From NCBI RefSeq assembly GCF_902706225.1, contig NZ_CACSKB010000013.1, positions 21,133 through 85,132 on the forward strand: a stretch of 64,000 nucleotides of DNA, in the 5' to 3' direction. The stretch is from Microbacterium sp. 18062 (GTDB taxonomy: Bacteria > Actinomycetota > Actinomycetes > Actinomycetales > Microbacteriaceae). Shown here one piece after another: positions 9,413 to 18,689 of this stretch. Within the stretch, counting starts at the first letter, position 1. Each line of letters opens with the position of its first letter. The notes below the pieces were generated by a model. The model was not told the origin of the DNA. It worked only from the letters and a program-made list of their open reading frames with translations, and searched no databases. The translations under genes were made by a program, and so were the position numbers.

Positions 9413-10492
9413 TTACGTCTGCGCTTGTAGGCCCACAGCCGGCCCATCCAAGTGCCTGCGGCGGGCGGAGGGAGTGGTGAGCGAGGGCGGCGCGTAGCCG
9501 GCGTCGGCCGCGTTGATCGTGACGCCCGGGAGAACGATCGCGTCGATCGCGTCGAGCACATCGTCACCGAGAACCACGCTCGGAGCCTCTAGTTGGTCCC
9601 GCAGCTGTTCCATCGTGCGCGGACCAATGATCACGCTCGTGACCGCCGGGTGGCGGAGCACGAAGCCGAGCGCGAGCTCGACCATGCTGAGCCCCGCCGA
9701 TTCGGCGATATCAGCGAGATCTTCTGCGGCTTCACGTTTGATTCTGTTCACCTCGAGTTCGGGGTCATGCCGCCAGATATTGTGTTTCATCCGCGTCGAA
9801 GACGCTGGCACATCAACGCCGCGACGCCACCGTCCGGAAAGCCACCCTCCCGCCAGCGGACTCCACGTCAGCACGCCGATGCCGTATTGCTGCGTGACCG
9901 GCAGCACAGCGCGTTCGGCTCCTCGAGCGAGGATAGAATACGGCGGCTGCTCCGATACTGCTCGCACGTAGCCGCGGCGCTCGGCGAGATGCTGGGCTTC
10001 GACGAGTTCGTGCGCCTCGAACGTCGTTGTCCCGAAGTAGCGGATCTTGCCGGCACGAACCAGGTCGGAGAGCGCACCAAACGTCTCATCCATGTCGATG
10101 CTCGGATCCGGACGGTGTACCTGATAAAGGTCGATATAGTCAGTGCTCAAACGGCGCAGGCTGTCCTCGACAGCACGATAGATCCAGCGGCGTGAGTTGC
10201 CACCGTGATTGGGGTCGGACCCCATGCTCCCGTGAAACTTGGTGGCGAGCACGATGTCGTCTCGACGGCCTCCGAGCGCCGTACCGACGATCTCCTCCGA
10301 CTCGCCCCGGGAGTATACGTCCGCCGTGTCGATCAGGTTTATCCCGCCATCGATCGCGGCATGGATCATCCGTGTCGCTTCAACGTGGTCACCGTTGAAG
10401 TTCGCTCCGAAGTTCATCGCCCCCAGAGTGAGTGGGCTTACCTTCACACCTGTCCTGCCCAGAGTACGATACCAATTGCTGCCGTCCGTCAT
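9413..10492 (-). CDS. Aldo/keto reductase (Kv-beta/AKR family)
   Basis: 359-residue NADP-dependent aldo/keto reductase. Tetrad: Asp and Tyr in DTADVYSRGESE, Lys in VLATKFHG, His in YQVHRPDP. Cofactor region: SVIIGPRTMEQL. ATG 10492 is preceded by AGAGAGG at suitable distance, so I discard the longer frame. The last ~20 residues (SARRRHLDGPAVGLQAQT) extend beyond the usual family end and may be read-through into decayed flanking DNA. It lies 127 bp upstream of, and on the same strand as, nothing intact; the LLM monooxygenase (10620-12002) precedes it in transcription. Confidence 0.85.
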   Translation of the reverse strand: MTDGSNWYRTLGRTGVKVSPLTLGAMNFGANFNGDHVEATRMIHAAIDGGINLIDTADVYSRGESEEIVGTALGGRRDDIVLATKFHGSMGSDPNHGGNSRRWIYRAVEDSLRRLSTDYIDLYQVHRPDPSIDMDETFGALSDLVRAGKIRYFGTTTFEAHELVEAQHLAERRGYVRAVSEQPPYSILARGAERAVLPVTQQYGIGVLTWSPLAGGWLSGRWRRGVDVPASSTRMKHNIWRHDPELEVNRIKREAAEDLADIAESAGLSMVELALGFVLRHPAVTSVIIGPRTMEQLRDQLEAPSVVLGDDVLDAIDAIVLPGVTINAADAGYAPPSLTTPSARRRHLDGPAVGLQAQT

Positions 10493-10619
10493 GATGGCCT
10501 CTCTCGTTAGATGTCGATTTCGCTCTGCACTTCGCTCATTCACAATCAGCATCCACACGGAGCCCGATCGTCAGAGCGCCAGACACTCCCGTCGGCCCGA
10601 TGCGATCGCATGCGCGCAA

Positions 10620-12002
10620 CTACGCGATAGGAGAAGCCGAGGCTTCACTCTTCGGGCGGAAAGCGCCCGCGACATGTCGATCAGGAAGGCGATCGCCATA
10701 TCCCATCAACCGTGAGCGGAAAGTGGTACCTTGCGGTTCTACCCGCCGGCCACGGGCTTCCAGCGCTGGCAGCACGTTCTCGATGAATGTGCGACACGTG
10801 TGCAAGTCATAGACGAGATCGATCATCACTCCATCGAGGTTGTTCTCGTCCACGTACTCGATAATTCGGTCCGCGACCTCTTCGCCGGTTCCGGTGATGG
10901 TGGAGCCGGAGGGCGCCATGTAGGTACGAAGGATCTCCTCCACAGTGATCTCCGGCTCACCCGGCAAGGCAATGCACCTATCGACGCTCGACTGCCCTGT
11001 CTCGACTCGCAGCTTCTCGGGCGGGAGTTGCGTAAGGGGCAGTTTCGGGTCGAGCTTGAGAAGGTCAATACCGGTGAGGGTACGGAATCCAGCTGCCGTC
11101 TGCTCCGGAGTGCGCCGGGAGGTCCAGCCAGAGAGATCCTCCGCCGCCTCTTCTGCAGAAGCTCCTGTGAAAACCCTAATGTCGCTGAAGAACTTGATGT
11201 CGCCAGGGTGACGCCCGAACGCAACTGCACGCTCTTGGATTGCGTGGATGCTGTTCGGGATGTGACCTTGGACGAAGACGGCCTCCGCGTAGCGCGCCGC
11301 GAAATCCATGCCTGCTTCGGAGTTTCCTGCCTGCACGAGGGCCGGCGTGCGTTGCGGTGAAGGATCGCCAGTGAGGTACCCGCTGGACTCATAGAAGCGC
11401 CCATTGTGTTCGATTCGGTGGAGTTTGTCACGATCCGCAAACACTCGGTTCACGCGGTCCTCCAGGACCGCATCATCTTCCCAACAGCCCTCCCAGTATT
11501 TCATCGCCACCTCGAGGAACTCCGAGGCACGTTCGTACCGCTCGTCGTGCGGAATGGTGGACCCGTGACCGTACAGTTGGGCGACAGAATCCTGCGCGGC
11601 TCCCGTCACCATGTTCCAGGCGAGTCGTCCACCAGTGATGTGGTCGAATGAAGTCAGTGTTCGTGCGAACTTGGCCGGATGCTCAAGTCCGGTCGTCATA
11701 GTGGAGATGAACCCGAGTCGATCGGTCACCGCCGCCATCACGGGGATCACGGCGAGTGCATCCATACGCGGGACAGAGCCACCACCAGCTACACCGCTTC
11801 TCGAAATGCGCCCGTCCTCATCCGTGCCATATCCGAGGACATCAGCGAGGAAGACGAAGTCGAATCCGGCCTCATCCAAGAGCTTCGCCTTCTCGATCCA
11901 GTAGTCGATGTCGCGATATCGCAACGACTCGCTCTTGGAGTGAGCCCAATCTCCGCGAATTCCGAAGCGGTCAAAGACACCCAAGTAGATCCGATTGCTC
12001 AT
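10620..12002 (-). CDS. NtaA/DszA-type LLM flavin-dependent monooxygenase
   Basis: 460 residues of the bacterial-luciferase-like superfamily, NtaA/SnaA/DszA branch, which oxidises substrates with FMNH2 and O2 delivered by a separate flavin reductase. Motifs: YWIEKAKLLDEAGFDFVFLA, TSFDHITGGRLAWNMVTG, DERYERASEF and SPQRTPALVQAG. The family oxidises nitrilotriacetate, sulfones and similar molecules; the substrate here is unknown. It is divergent from the LacI regulator (77 bp apart). A candidate reductase partner is the flavin reductase at 46086. ATG 12002 is preceded only by a weak GAGAAC. Confidence 0.85.
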   Translation of the reverse strand: MSNRIYLGVFDRFGIRGDWAHSKSESLRYRDIDYWIEKAKLLDEAGFDFVFLADVLGYGTDEDGRISRSGVAGGGSVPRMDALAVIPVMAAVTDRLGFISTMTTGLEHPAKFARTLTSFDHITGGRLAWNMVTGAAQDSVAQLYGHGSTIPHDERYERASEFLEVAMKYWEGCWEDDAVLEDRVNRVFADRDKLHRIEHNGRFYESSGYLTGDPSPQRTPALVQAGNSEAGMDFAARYAEAVFVQGHIPNSIHAIQERAVAFGRHPGDIKFFSDIRVFTGASAEEAAEDLSGWTSRRTPEQTAAGFRTLTGIDLLKLDPKLPLTQLPPEKLRVETGQSSVDRCIALPGEPEITVEEILRTYMAPSGSTITGTGEEVADRIIEYVDENNLDGVMIDLVYDLHTCRTFIENVLPALEARGRRVEPQGTTFRSRLMGYGDRLPDRHVAGAFRPKSEASASPIA

Positions 12003-12079
12003 CTCGTTCTCTCAATCTGTTTCTTGTGGTTCGTTCGCATGTCTGGACTGGCGGACGTCAGCTGCACCGATGGAGGCAT

Positions 12080-13117
12080 ATGATTCACTACATGTCCGTT
12101 CGTGTGCCCACTGGGAGGTCGAGGGCAACCATCGCTGATGTGGCGCGAGCAGCCGGGGTCTCGAAGGGCGTCGCTTCGATGGCGCTGAACGGGAAGGGAA
12201 GGATGACCCCTGCGACGCGGGAGCGGGTCAGGAAAGTCGCGCGCGACCTCAAGTACGTTCCCGACATACGAGCTCAGCGCCTTGTCGGAGGACGTTCCTA
12301 CGCCATTGCAACGGTGTCGAGCATGCCGGCCGCGGTGCTCGCCAACGAGTCGCAGTACACAGTGATACTGCAACTGGCAACGAGCTTGGCGCCCCTTCTG
12401 CTCGACAAGGGATACTCGCTGGTCGTCGCGCCGCCTATCTCTGAACCGCGATACTTCGACAGGATCGACGTCGACGGAGTCATCATGACCGATCCGATCG
12501 ACGACGACCCGATCCTGGAGAGGTTCATCGACCGAGGTGTCGCCGTCGTGACGATCGGAAAAGTGAAGACTTCGGAGCCCGTCAGCTATCTGGACCGAGG
12601 CTACGCCGGCGCCGATGTCGCCGTCGAGCACCTTCGGTCCAAGGGCGCACGACGAATCGGGTTCATTCTGTCCGAGGAGCCGTTTGTGTCGACCATTGCG
12701 GCCGCTCGATACGCCAAAGAGCATGGCCGCGACGACGACCTTGAGATTCACATCGCGACCGCCTCGATCGCCGGTGGCGGCGGAGCGGCAGGCGAGGCCT
12801 ATGAACACTTGCAGAACTTGGCAGGTCGGCTCGATGCCATTTATGCCCCCATCGACTTGCTCGCCGCCGAGGCGACGTCGAAGATCATTTCGCTCGGGTT
12901 GGAGATTCCCGGCGATGTCATGGTCATGACCAATGCCAACAGCACCCGATCTCGGAACACCAAGCCACCCTTGACTTCTCTGACCGTGGACAACCAAGAG
13001 CAGGCGCAACGGGTCGCCGAACTCATGTTCGAGCAGCTGGACAGTGATTCCAGTACGACATCCCATTCGAGTTTCCTCCCTCTCTCGGTCATCGAACGTC
13101 AATCAACGGCAAGGTGA
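12080..13117 (+). CDS. LacI-family transcriptional regulator
   Basis: 345 residues. The N-terminal helix-turn-helix and hinge read TIADVARAAGVSKGVASMAL then NGKGRMTPATRERV. The periplasmic-binding-like sensor domain follows (DGVIMTDPIDDDP, YAGADVAVEHLRSKGARRIG). Start ATG 12080 follows GGAGG at 3 nt; ATG 12092 is an alternative. It is divergent from the flavin monooxygenase and converges on the ABC substrate-binding gene. Three LacI-like palindromes (7393, 7553, 18536) lie before the aldo/keto reductase, the MFS exporter and the ABC importer, so it may control all three; this is inference. Confidence 0.88.
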   Translation: MIHYMSVRVPTGRSRATIADVARAAGVSKGVASMALNGKGRMTPATRERVRKVARDLKYVPDIRAQRLVGGRSYAIATVSSMPAAVLANESQYTVILQLATSLAPLLLDKGYSLVVAPPISEPRYFDRIDVDGVIMTDPIDDDPILERFIDRGVAVVTIGKVKTSEPVSYLDRGYAGADVAVEHLRSKGARRIGFILSEEPFVSTIAAARYAKEHGRDDDLEIHIATASIAGGGGAAGEAYEHLQNLAGRLDAIYAPIDLLAAEATSKIISLGLEIPGDVMVMTNANSTRSRNTKPPLTSLTVDNQEQAQRVAELMFEQLDSDSSTTSHSSFLPLSVIERQSTAR

Positions 13118-13122
13118 CCGTC

Positions 13123-13164
13123 GTCGGCGGGAGCCTCGTCCCGTGTGCCATAGGTCCCGCCGAC
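13123..13164. terminator. Hairpin between convergent LacI and ABC genes
   Basis: A perfect 10-bp stem GTCGGCGGGA/TCCCGCCGAC with a 22-nt loop lies in the 63-bp gap between the two convergent genes. There is no T-run, but the position suits a two-way terminator. Confidence 0.45.
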
Positions 13165-13180
13165 AACTTGCCGTTTCTCG

Positions 13181-14860
13181 CTACTCGTTCCAGGAGAGCA
13201 GCTTGTAGCGGAGCGCCACATCACTCGTGAAGGAGATACCCAACTCCGGTACCGAAGCCATCGTCACTCCGGTGATGAGTATGGGAATCGCCGGCACATC
13301 TTGGGCCATCTGTGCCTGAACTTCTCCGTAGGCCTCAGCGCGAGCTTCTGCCTGGTCACTCTGTGAGAATTCCAGGGTTACAGACTCGAGCAGTTCGCCC
13401 TCATAGCGAGTCCACGCGTTCGTGCTAGCCACGGTGAAGGAATCCAGCTGGTTGGAAGCATCAAGCAGCCAGGTTGTTCCGGAGCTGAGAGCGAGTCCCG
13501 TGTGATCCGATTCTTGACCCGTCGATCGCGCCCTTCTCTCTGATGAGAAGGTGGCAGCATCCTGTCCGCGCAAGTCGAGCGTCACGCCGATCTGCTCGAA
13601 TGAGTCCTTGATGAGCAGTGCCACGTCCTCGTTGTCGGAATCTCCCGTGCTGTAGAAGAGGGGAACCGTAATCGGACCCACCCCGGACTGCTCTATGAGG
13701 TCGGCCGCCGTCTCGAGATCTGTGTCGTAGATGTTCCAAGCGGGAACGTACCCAGGAGATGCAGGGTTCACCACGGAATAGTCGCGCTCGGCGCGACCAT
13801 AGAACACGACGTCATTGATCTGCTCGTAAGGGACCGCATACGCAAGCGCCTGACGAACCAGTTGGTTCTCGAGGATGGGATCGTCCGTCGCCACAAGGAT
13901 CTGCATGCTCGTCGGAATGCGCGTCGAACCGGTGCGCACATGGAATCCGCTGCTCTCGAGCTCAGTGAACTGCGCCTGAGTCGGGCCGTTGCGAACGAAG
14001 TCCACCGAACCACTCTTCATCAGAGCGACCTGGTCGCCACTGCCCGTGATGCGAGCGATCACCCGTGAGAACTCCGGATCTCCCGCATAGTGGTCAGGGA
14101 CAGCATCGAAGATCATCTCCTGTCCCGGAGTGCGGGACGAGACGTAGTAGGGGCCCGAACCCAGAGCGTTCTCCGCGAGATACTCGGTCGCCCACTCGTC
14201 GTCCTCCGTTGCATGGGTCTTCGCCTCGACGGAGTCGATGATCGCGAAGTGCGGGAATCGCATGATGGGCAGGGCCAGCGGAACCAGCGTCTCTTCGCCC
14301 AGCCGGTTCCGGAAGGTGATCGCGACGGTGTGCTCGTCGATCACCTCGATCTGTTCCTCTGGTTCGTAGATGCCAGCGAGGGACGCGTTGAAGACGGCAT
14401 ACTGCGACGGCTCATGCAGAATGCGGACGAACGACCAGTAGACGTCGTCGGCGGTCACCGGATTTCCACTCGGATAGAACTGCGCGTCGGGATTCAGATG
14501 GAAGGTCACGGTGGCCCCGTCGATATCCCACGACTGAGCGAGACCCGGCTCATACTCACTGGGCTGCCACAGCTGATCCGCCCCATCCTCAACATAAGAG
14601 TGACTCAAGAGGGTTTCGTAGACATTCAGGCTGAACTCGTTGTTCCAAGTGTTCGATTGGTTCGGCGGGTCCATCGAGTTGATGTCGCCGGACCAGCCCA
14701 TCACGATCTGGTCAGGAGCGCTAACGGCGCTCGTACCAGTCTCTGGGGAACCGGTGGTACAACCGGTGAGCGCCATCACCACGACGATGGCCGCTGCTGC
14801 GATCGGACGAACTGAGCGGAGTGCGTGTGGCCGTGCTTTGCGATGTGCAGAGTCGTGCAT
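13181..14860 (-). CDS. ABC transporter substrate-binding lipoprotein, family 5 (peptide/nickel type)
   Basis: 559 residues. A twin-basic N-terminus and hydrophobic core lead to the lipobox ALTGC (Cys at about residue 34), so the mature protein is lipid-anchored. The SBP family-5 fold is shown by QSWDIDGATVTFHLNPDAQF, YPSGNPVTADDVYWSFVRI and VRQALAYAVPYEQI. It captures the substrate for the importer encoded immediately upstream (14938-18513, same strand, 77-bp gap). Having the binding protein last in the operon is less common but occurs. The substrate could be a peptide, an opine or a glycoside. Confidence 0.9.
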   Translation of the reverse strand: MHDSAHRKARPHALRSVRPIAAAAIVVVMALTGCTTGSPETGTSAVSAPDQIVMGWSGDINSMDPPNQSNTWNNEFSLNVYETLLSHSYVEDGADQLWQPSEYEPGLAQSWDIDGATVTFHLNPDAQFYPSGNPVTADDVYWSFVRILHEPSQYAVFNASLAGIYEPEEQIEVIDEHTVAITFRNRLGEETLVPLALPIMRFPHFAIIDSVEAKTHATEDDEWATEYLAENALGSGPYYVSSRTPGQEMIFDAVPDHYAGDPEFSRVIARITGSGDQVALMKSGSVDFVRNGPTQAQFTELESSGFHVRTGSTRIPTSMQILVATDDPILENQLVRQALAYAVPYEQINDVVFYGRAERDYSVVNPASPGYVPAWNIYDTDLETAADLIEQSGVGPITVPLFYSTGDSDNEDVALLIKDSFEQIGVTLDLRGQDAATFSSERRARSTGQESDHTGLALSSGTTWLLDASNQLDSFTVASTNAWTRYEGELLESVTLEFSQSDQAEARAEAYGEVQAQMAQDVPAIPILITGVTMASVPELGISFTSDVALRYKLLSWNE

Positions 14861-14937
14861 TCTTGCTCTCTTTCTCTTGTCTTGTCGGGCGCTGACTTGT
14901 GGTGCGGGTCGTATGGGTCGGGGAACCGATCTGGGAG

Positions 14938-15756
14938 TTACTTACGGCTGAGCACCCTGCGAGAATGACGACGCGAGTCCACTTCCCAGCGCGGAACGGG
15001 AACGGCGCTGAGAAGCTGCCTCGTGTACGCGTCCTTCGGGTCTCGATAGATCTCCTCAGCCGGCGCTCGTTCGACGACACGGCCTGCGGTCATGACGAGC
15101 ACTTCGTCGGCGATTCGTCGGACAACGGCGAGATCGTGAGTAATGAAGAGATAGGCGAGCCCCAGTCGCTCCTGAAGGTCTTCAAGTAGGTCCACTACAT
15201 GAGCTCGAACCGAGACGTCCAATGAGGACGTCGGTTCATCGAGAACGAGGACCTTCGGGTCGGCTGCCAAGGCCCGGGCGATCCCGACCCGCTGGCGTTG
15301 CCCGCCGCTCAATTCATGAGGGTAACGCTTCAGATGATCGGGGTGCAGATGAACGAGTTCGATGAGTTCTCGCATGCGGACTTCGCGTTCGTTGGCGCGC
15401 ATCTCGAGCAGGTTGTACAGTGGCGCTTCTAGGGTCCGCCTCACGTCATGCCTGGGGTTCAGAGAGGCATGCGGATCCTGGAAGACCATCTGGATGCTGC
15501 GGTGCTCAGCACGTGTACGCGGCTGCTTGAGTTCGTGCCCATCGAGCTTGATCGAGCCACTGTCGGGAGCGGTCAGTCCCAGTAGGCAGCGCGCGATCGT
15601 CGACTTTCCGGAACCGCTCTCCCCCACGAGCGCCACCGTCTGCCCGGGCCAGAGCTCGAAACTAACGTCGTCCACCGCTACAGTTCTGTGTTGCCTGAAC
15701 ACGCCAGATCCATAGGTCTTGCCGAGTCGCTCAACGCGTAGTGCAGGAACGCTCAT
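14938..15756 (-). CDS. ABC transporter ATPase, DppF-like
   Basis: 272-residue cytoplasmic ATPase of a dipeptide/oligopeptide-type importer. Walker A GESGSGKST, signature LSGGQRQRVGIARAL, Walker B VLVLDEPTSSLD, H-loop THDLAVV. It is shorter than usual: the C-terminal OppD/F extension ends soon after YTRQLLSAVP, which is normal for this branch. ATG 15756 overlaps the previous stop by 4 nt (ATGA). Confidence 0.92.
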   Translation of the reverse strand: MSVPALRVERLGKTYGSGVFRQHRTVAVDDVSFELWPGQTVALVGESGSGKSTIARCLLGLTAPDSGSIKLDGHELKQPRTRAEHRSIQMVFQDPHASLNPRHDVRRTLEAPLYNLLEMRANEREVRMRELIELVHLHPDHLKRYPHELSGGQRQRVGIARALAADPKVLVLDEPTSSLDVSVRAHVVDLLEDLQERLGLAYLFITHDLAVVRRIADEVLVMTAGRVVERAPAEEIYRDPKDAYTRQLLSAVPVPRWEVDSRRHSRRVLSRK

Positions 15757-16565
15757 GGCTTGCTCCCCTCAGACATCTCCTCGCTGGCGCGAATAAGAAG
15801 CTGCGTGTATTCGTGGATTGGGCGCTCGAACACATCTCGCGTCGAACCCCCTTCGAGCACCTGTCCGTGACGCATCACGATGACTTCATCGCACGCCTCT
15901 GCGACAACACCGAGATCGTGAGTGATGAGGCATCCCGTCATTCCGCCATCGACCAACTCGAGGATCAGGTCGATGATGCCGGCCTGAATTGTCACGTCCA
16001 GACCGGTCGTGGGCTCGTCGAGGATCACAAGCTCTGGCTGGCAGATAAGCGCCATCGCGATCATGACACGCTGCGCCATTCCCCCAGAGAACTCGTGCGG
16101 ATACTGCTTGCTGCGTCGTCGAGGTTCCTTGATGCCCACCCTCTCCAACGCCTCACAGACAATGAGGTCAGCCTCTCGCTTCGAAACCTTGCGATGGAGC
16201 CGGCAAACCTGCGACAACTGAGTACCCACGGTCATCAAAGGGTTCAGTGCAGTCCGCGCATCCTGAAACACCATTGCGATGCCTGCGCCTCGCATGGACT
16301 TGATCTCGGCGTTGTCCATACTCAGCAGATCCACGCCACAGAAACGGATGACGCCACTATCGACAACGAAGTTCCTCGGGGCAATCCTTAAGGCGGACAG
16401 CGCGGTGAGGGATTTCCCACTCCCGGTCTCACCGACGATCGCGGTGAGACCGCCTTTCCGCACCGAGAACGTGACTCCTCGAAGAGTTGAGCTACTCTGC
16501 CCCTCGAAGTGCCCGGTCAGATTGTCAACTTCGAGAACGATGTCATCATTGAGAGCACCCGTCAT
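15753..16565 (-). CDS. ABC transporter ATPase, DppD-like
   Basis: 270 residues. Walker A GETGSGKSLTAL, signature FSGGMAQRVMIAMAL, Walker B LVILDEPTTGLD, H-loop THDLGVV. Gly-Gly-Met in the signature is typical of the OppD/DppD half. A strong ribosome site (GAAGGAGAGG) precedes ATG 16565, which overlaps the permease stop by 4 nt. It pairs with the DppF-like ATPase downstream to drive import. Confidence 0.92.
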   Translation of the reverse strand: MTGALNDDIVLEVDNLTGHFEGQSSSTLRGVTFSVRKGGLTAIVGETGSGKSLTALSALRIAPRNFVVDSGVIRFCGVDLLSMDNAEIKSMRGAGIAMVFQDARTALNPLMTVGTQLSQVCRLHRKVSKREADLIVCEALERVGIKEPRRRSKQYPHEFSGGMAQRVMIAMALICQPELVILDEPTTGLDVTIQAGIIDLILELVDGGMTGCLITHDLGVVAEACDEVIVMRHGQVLEGGSTRDVFERPIHEYTQLLIRASEEMSEGSKP

Positions 16566-17488
16566 GCCCCTCTCCTTCGCGGGTCGAAGAGATCACTCAG
16601 GCCGTCACCGATAAGATAAAAGGTCGCAGCAAGTCCGGAGACGGCGATTCCGGGGAACACCAGAACCCACCACTGACCGGACATGATGGCGTCACGGCCG
16701 GACTCAATGATCGAACCCCACTCGGGCATCCCCGGAGGAAGACCCACGCCTACGAAACCCAGACTGGCGATGATGAGGACGGACCAAGCCGCGTTGATCG
16801 ATGTATATGCGACCAGTGGTCCGATCGCATTCGGCAAAAGGTGTTGGAATGCGATTCGAAATGGGGGAACACCTGCCAGACGCGCAGCATCCGCGTATTG
16901 TGCCGTTCGCAGAGACAACATCTGTACTCGCGCTAACCTGACATAGTTTGGAATCCCGCTGATCGTCAGCACGATGACAATGGTGGCGACTCCGGGACCG
17001 GCAACCTGCGCAAGGAAGATTGCAAGAAGGAGGCTAGGAAAGGCTTGAAGAACCTCGAGAACTCTCGTCGTGATCACATCGAGATATCCTCTGAAATACC
17101 CAGAGAGCACTCCTGCGACGGAACCGACGACGAATGATGTCGCTACCGAGATGAGAACGATCCCCAGATCGAGGTGGGTTGCGTAGATCGTTTGGCTAAA
17201 GATGTCCCGTCCTAAGCGATCCGTCCCAAACCAGTGAGTTTCCTCAGGAGGAACTAGCGTCGGGCCCTGCCCCGTCAGCCGCGGATCGAACGGAGTCCAG
17301 ACCAAGCCGATAACCGCCACCACGAAATAGAAGGCCATCATCGCTCCCCCGATCTTCAGGGACAGAGGCAGCTTCTTCCGCGAGACCGCGAGGCCTCCGC
17401 TCACCGACGGCTCGTTCGACCTTGCTGGCTCTGCGGCCGCCTGCTGAGACTGCTCTATAAAGCGGGCAGCTGGGGCATGCTGAGTCAA
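16562..17488 (-). CDS. ABC transporter permease, DppC-like
   Basis: Inner-membrane permease with about six segments. Family features: N-terminal HWFGTDRLGRDIFSQ and the ATPase-docking EAA loop YADAARLAGVPPFRIAFQH. I place the start at TTG 17488, which overlaps the TGA of the DppB gene by 4 nt in the same manner as the rest of the operon and gives 308 residues. The frame is open upstream to 17653, but only through the DppB gene. The TTG start is inference. Confidence 0.85.
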   Translation of the reverse strand: MTQHAPAARFIEQSQQAAAEPARSNEPSVSGGLAVSRKKLPLSLKIGGAMMAFYFVVAVIGLVWTPFDPRLTGQGPTLVPPEETHWFGTDRLGRDIFSQTIYATHLDLGIVLISVATSFVVGSVAGVLSGYFRGYLDVITTRVLEVLQAFPSLLLAIFLAQVAGPGVATIVIVLTISGIPNYVRLARVQMLSLRTAQYADAARLAGVPPFRIAFQHLLPNAIGPLVAYTSINAAWSVLIIASLGFVGVGLPPGMPEWGSIIESGRDAIMSGQWWVLVFPGIAVSGLAATFYLIGDGLSDLFDPRRRGA

Positions 17489-18513
17489 ACTCGCACCGCC
17501 GTTCTGGTTCTCGGGTCGATCAGCATGTACAGGACGTCTGCAATGAGATACGCCAGGACAGTGAGGAACGCTGCATAGAGTACGACCCCCTGCAACGATG
17601 GAAAATCCGACGCCAGCGTGACTTGAAGCGTGTACTGGCCAATCCCAGGCCATCCAAAAATGCTCTCTACCAGGATGGCTCCGCCGAAAGTGAAACTGAA
17701 TGCCTCAGCAAGGAGCGTCACCGTTGGAAGCAGTGCGTTGCGGAGAGCATGATCGAACCAAACTCGCGTCTGGCCATGCCCCATAGCCACCGACGTGCGA
17801 ACATACTCCGACTGCAGCGACTCAACCATCGCGCTTCTGACCACACGTGCGACTGGCGCCATCACACCTATCGTGAGTGTGGCAATCGGTAGAGCGAGAT
17901 GCGCGAGGCTATCCCAGAACATGTCCATGTTTCCAGCCAGGAGGCTGTCGACGACGTAGAACCCTGTCACTTGGGGCGGCGGCTCCGAACCGACCGACCG
18001 ACGCCCCACGGGTCCCGGGAGAACACCAAGCGTCACTGCGAATACAAGCATCAAGATCAGACCAGTAACAAAAGACGGCATCGCCATGCCGCCGATGACG
18101 ATCCCGCGAGCGAACCAATCGACGATCCCGTCTGGTCTGACGGCAGCTATCACACCAATGACGATGCCGAAAATCGTCCCGAAAGTCAGGCCAAAGATCG
18201 CGAGTTCCAGGGTCGCGGGTAAGCGGCTGAGAATGTCATTGAGAACAGGCTGTCCCGTGCTCATCGACTCTCCTAGATCAAAGGTGAAGACCCCTGCCAG
18301 GAAATTCAAATACTGCTGCCATAGAGGCAAGTCCAGTCCATAACGAGCGGCTATCGCATCCCTCAACGCGTCGTCCGATGCCTCCAGCGGCAGATACTGC
18401 CCAATGGGATCGCCACCGAAGATTCGCGCGAAGAAGAAGGTGAGCGTTGCTACACCGAGAGCAACTGGTATCACCCACGCAGAACGTCGCGCGATCAAAC
18501 CCAGCAGTTGCAT
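17485..18513 (-). CDS. ABC transporter permease, DppB-like (first gene of operon)
   Basis: 342 residues with six membrane segments and the DppB N-terminal pattern GGDPIGQYLP and YGLDLPLWQQYLNFL. The EAA loop reads YVRTSVAMGHGQTRVWFDHA. ATG 18513 is preceded by TAGGAAATC. Transcription runs dppB-dppC-dppD-dppF-SBP towards lower coordinates, every internal junction but the last overlapping by 4 nt. A LacI-like operator candidate (18536-18553) lies 23 bp upstream, where it would block RNA polymerase or elongation. Confidence 0.92.
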   Translation of the reverse strand: MQLLGLIARRSAWVIPVALGVATLTFFFARIFGGDPIGQYLPLEASDDALRDAIAARYGLDLPLWQQYLNFLAGVFTFDLGESMSTGQPVLNDILSRLPATLELAIFGLTFGTIFGIVIGVIAAVRPDGIVDWFARGIVIGGMAMPSFVTGLILMLVFAVTLGVLPGPVGRRSVGSEPPPQVTGFYVVDSLLAGNMDMFWDSLAHLALPIATLTIGVMAPVARVVRSAMVESLQSEYVRTSVAMGHGQTRVWFDHALRNALLPTVTLLAEAFSFTFGGAILVESIFGWPGIGQYTLQVTLASDFPSLQGVVLYAAFLTVLAYLIADVLYMLIDPRTRTAVRV

Positions 18514-18535
18514 AGATTTCCTAGTTCTTGCGAAG

Positions 18536-18553
18536 TGGCGAACCGGTTCTTCA
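18536..18553. promoter_or_regulatory. LacI-like operator candidate before the ABC-importer operon
   Basis: TGGCGAACCGGTTCTTCA, an imperfect palindrome centred on CCGG (7/9 per half), similar in form to the sites at 7393 and 7553. A second inverted repeat, CTCGTTTC ... GAAACGAG, lies just upstream at about 18568-18600. Suggested regulator: the LacI protein at 12080. Confidence 0.4.
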
Positions 18554-18689
18554 CAAGATATGGTCTGCTCGTTTCACTGGTGTTTCGATCAGAAACGAGG
18601 GTTGTAACGTGACTCCCACCGTTCAGCGGCGGGCTCAGCTCCGGATCCGCGATGTAGCAGCGTCCCAAGCGTTTGATGGGTCTCACGAT

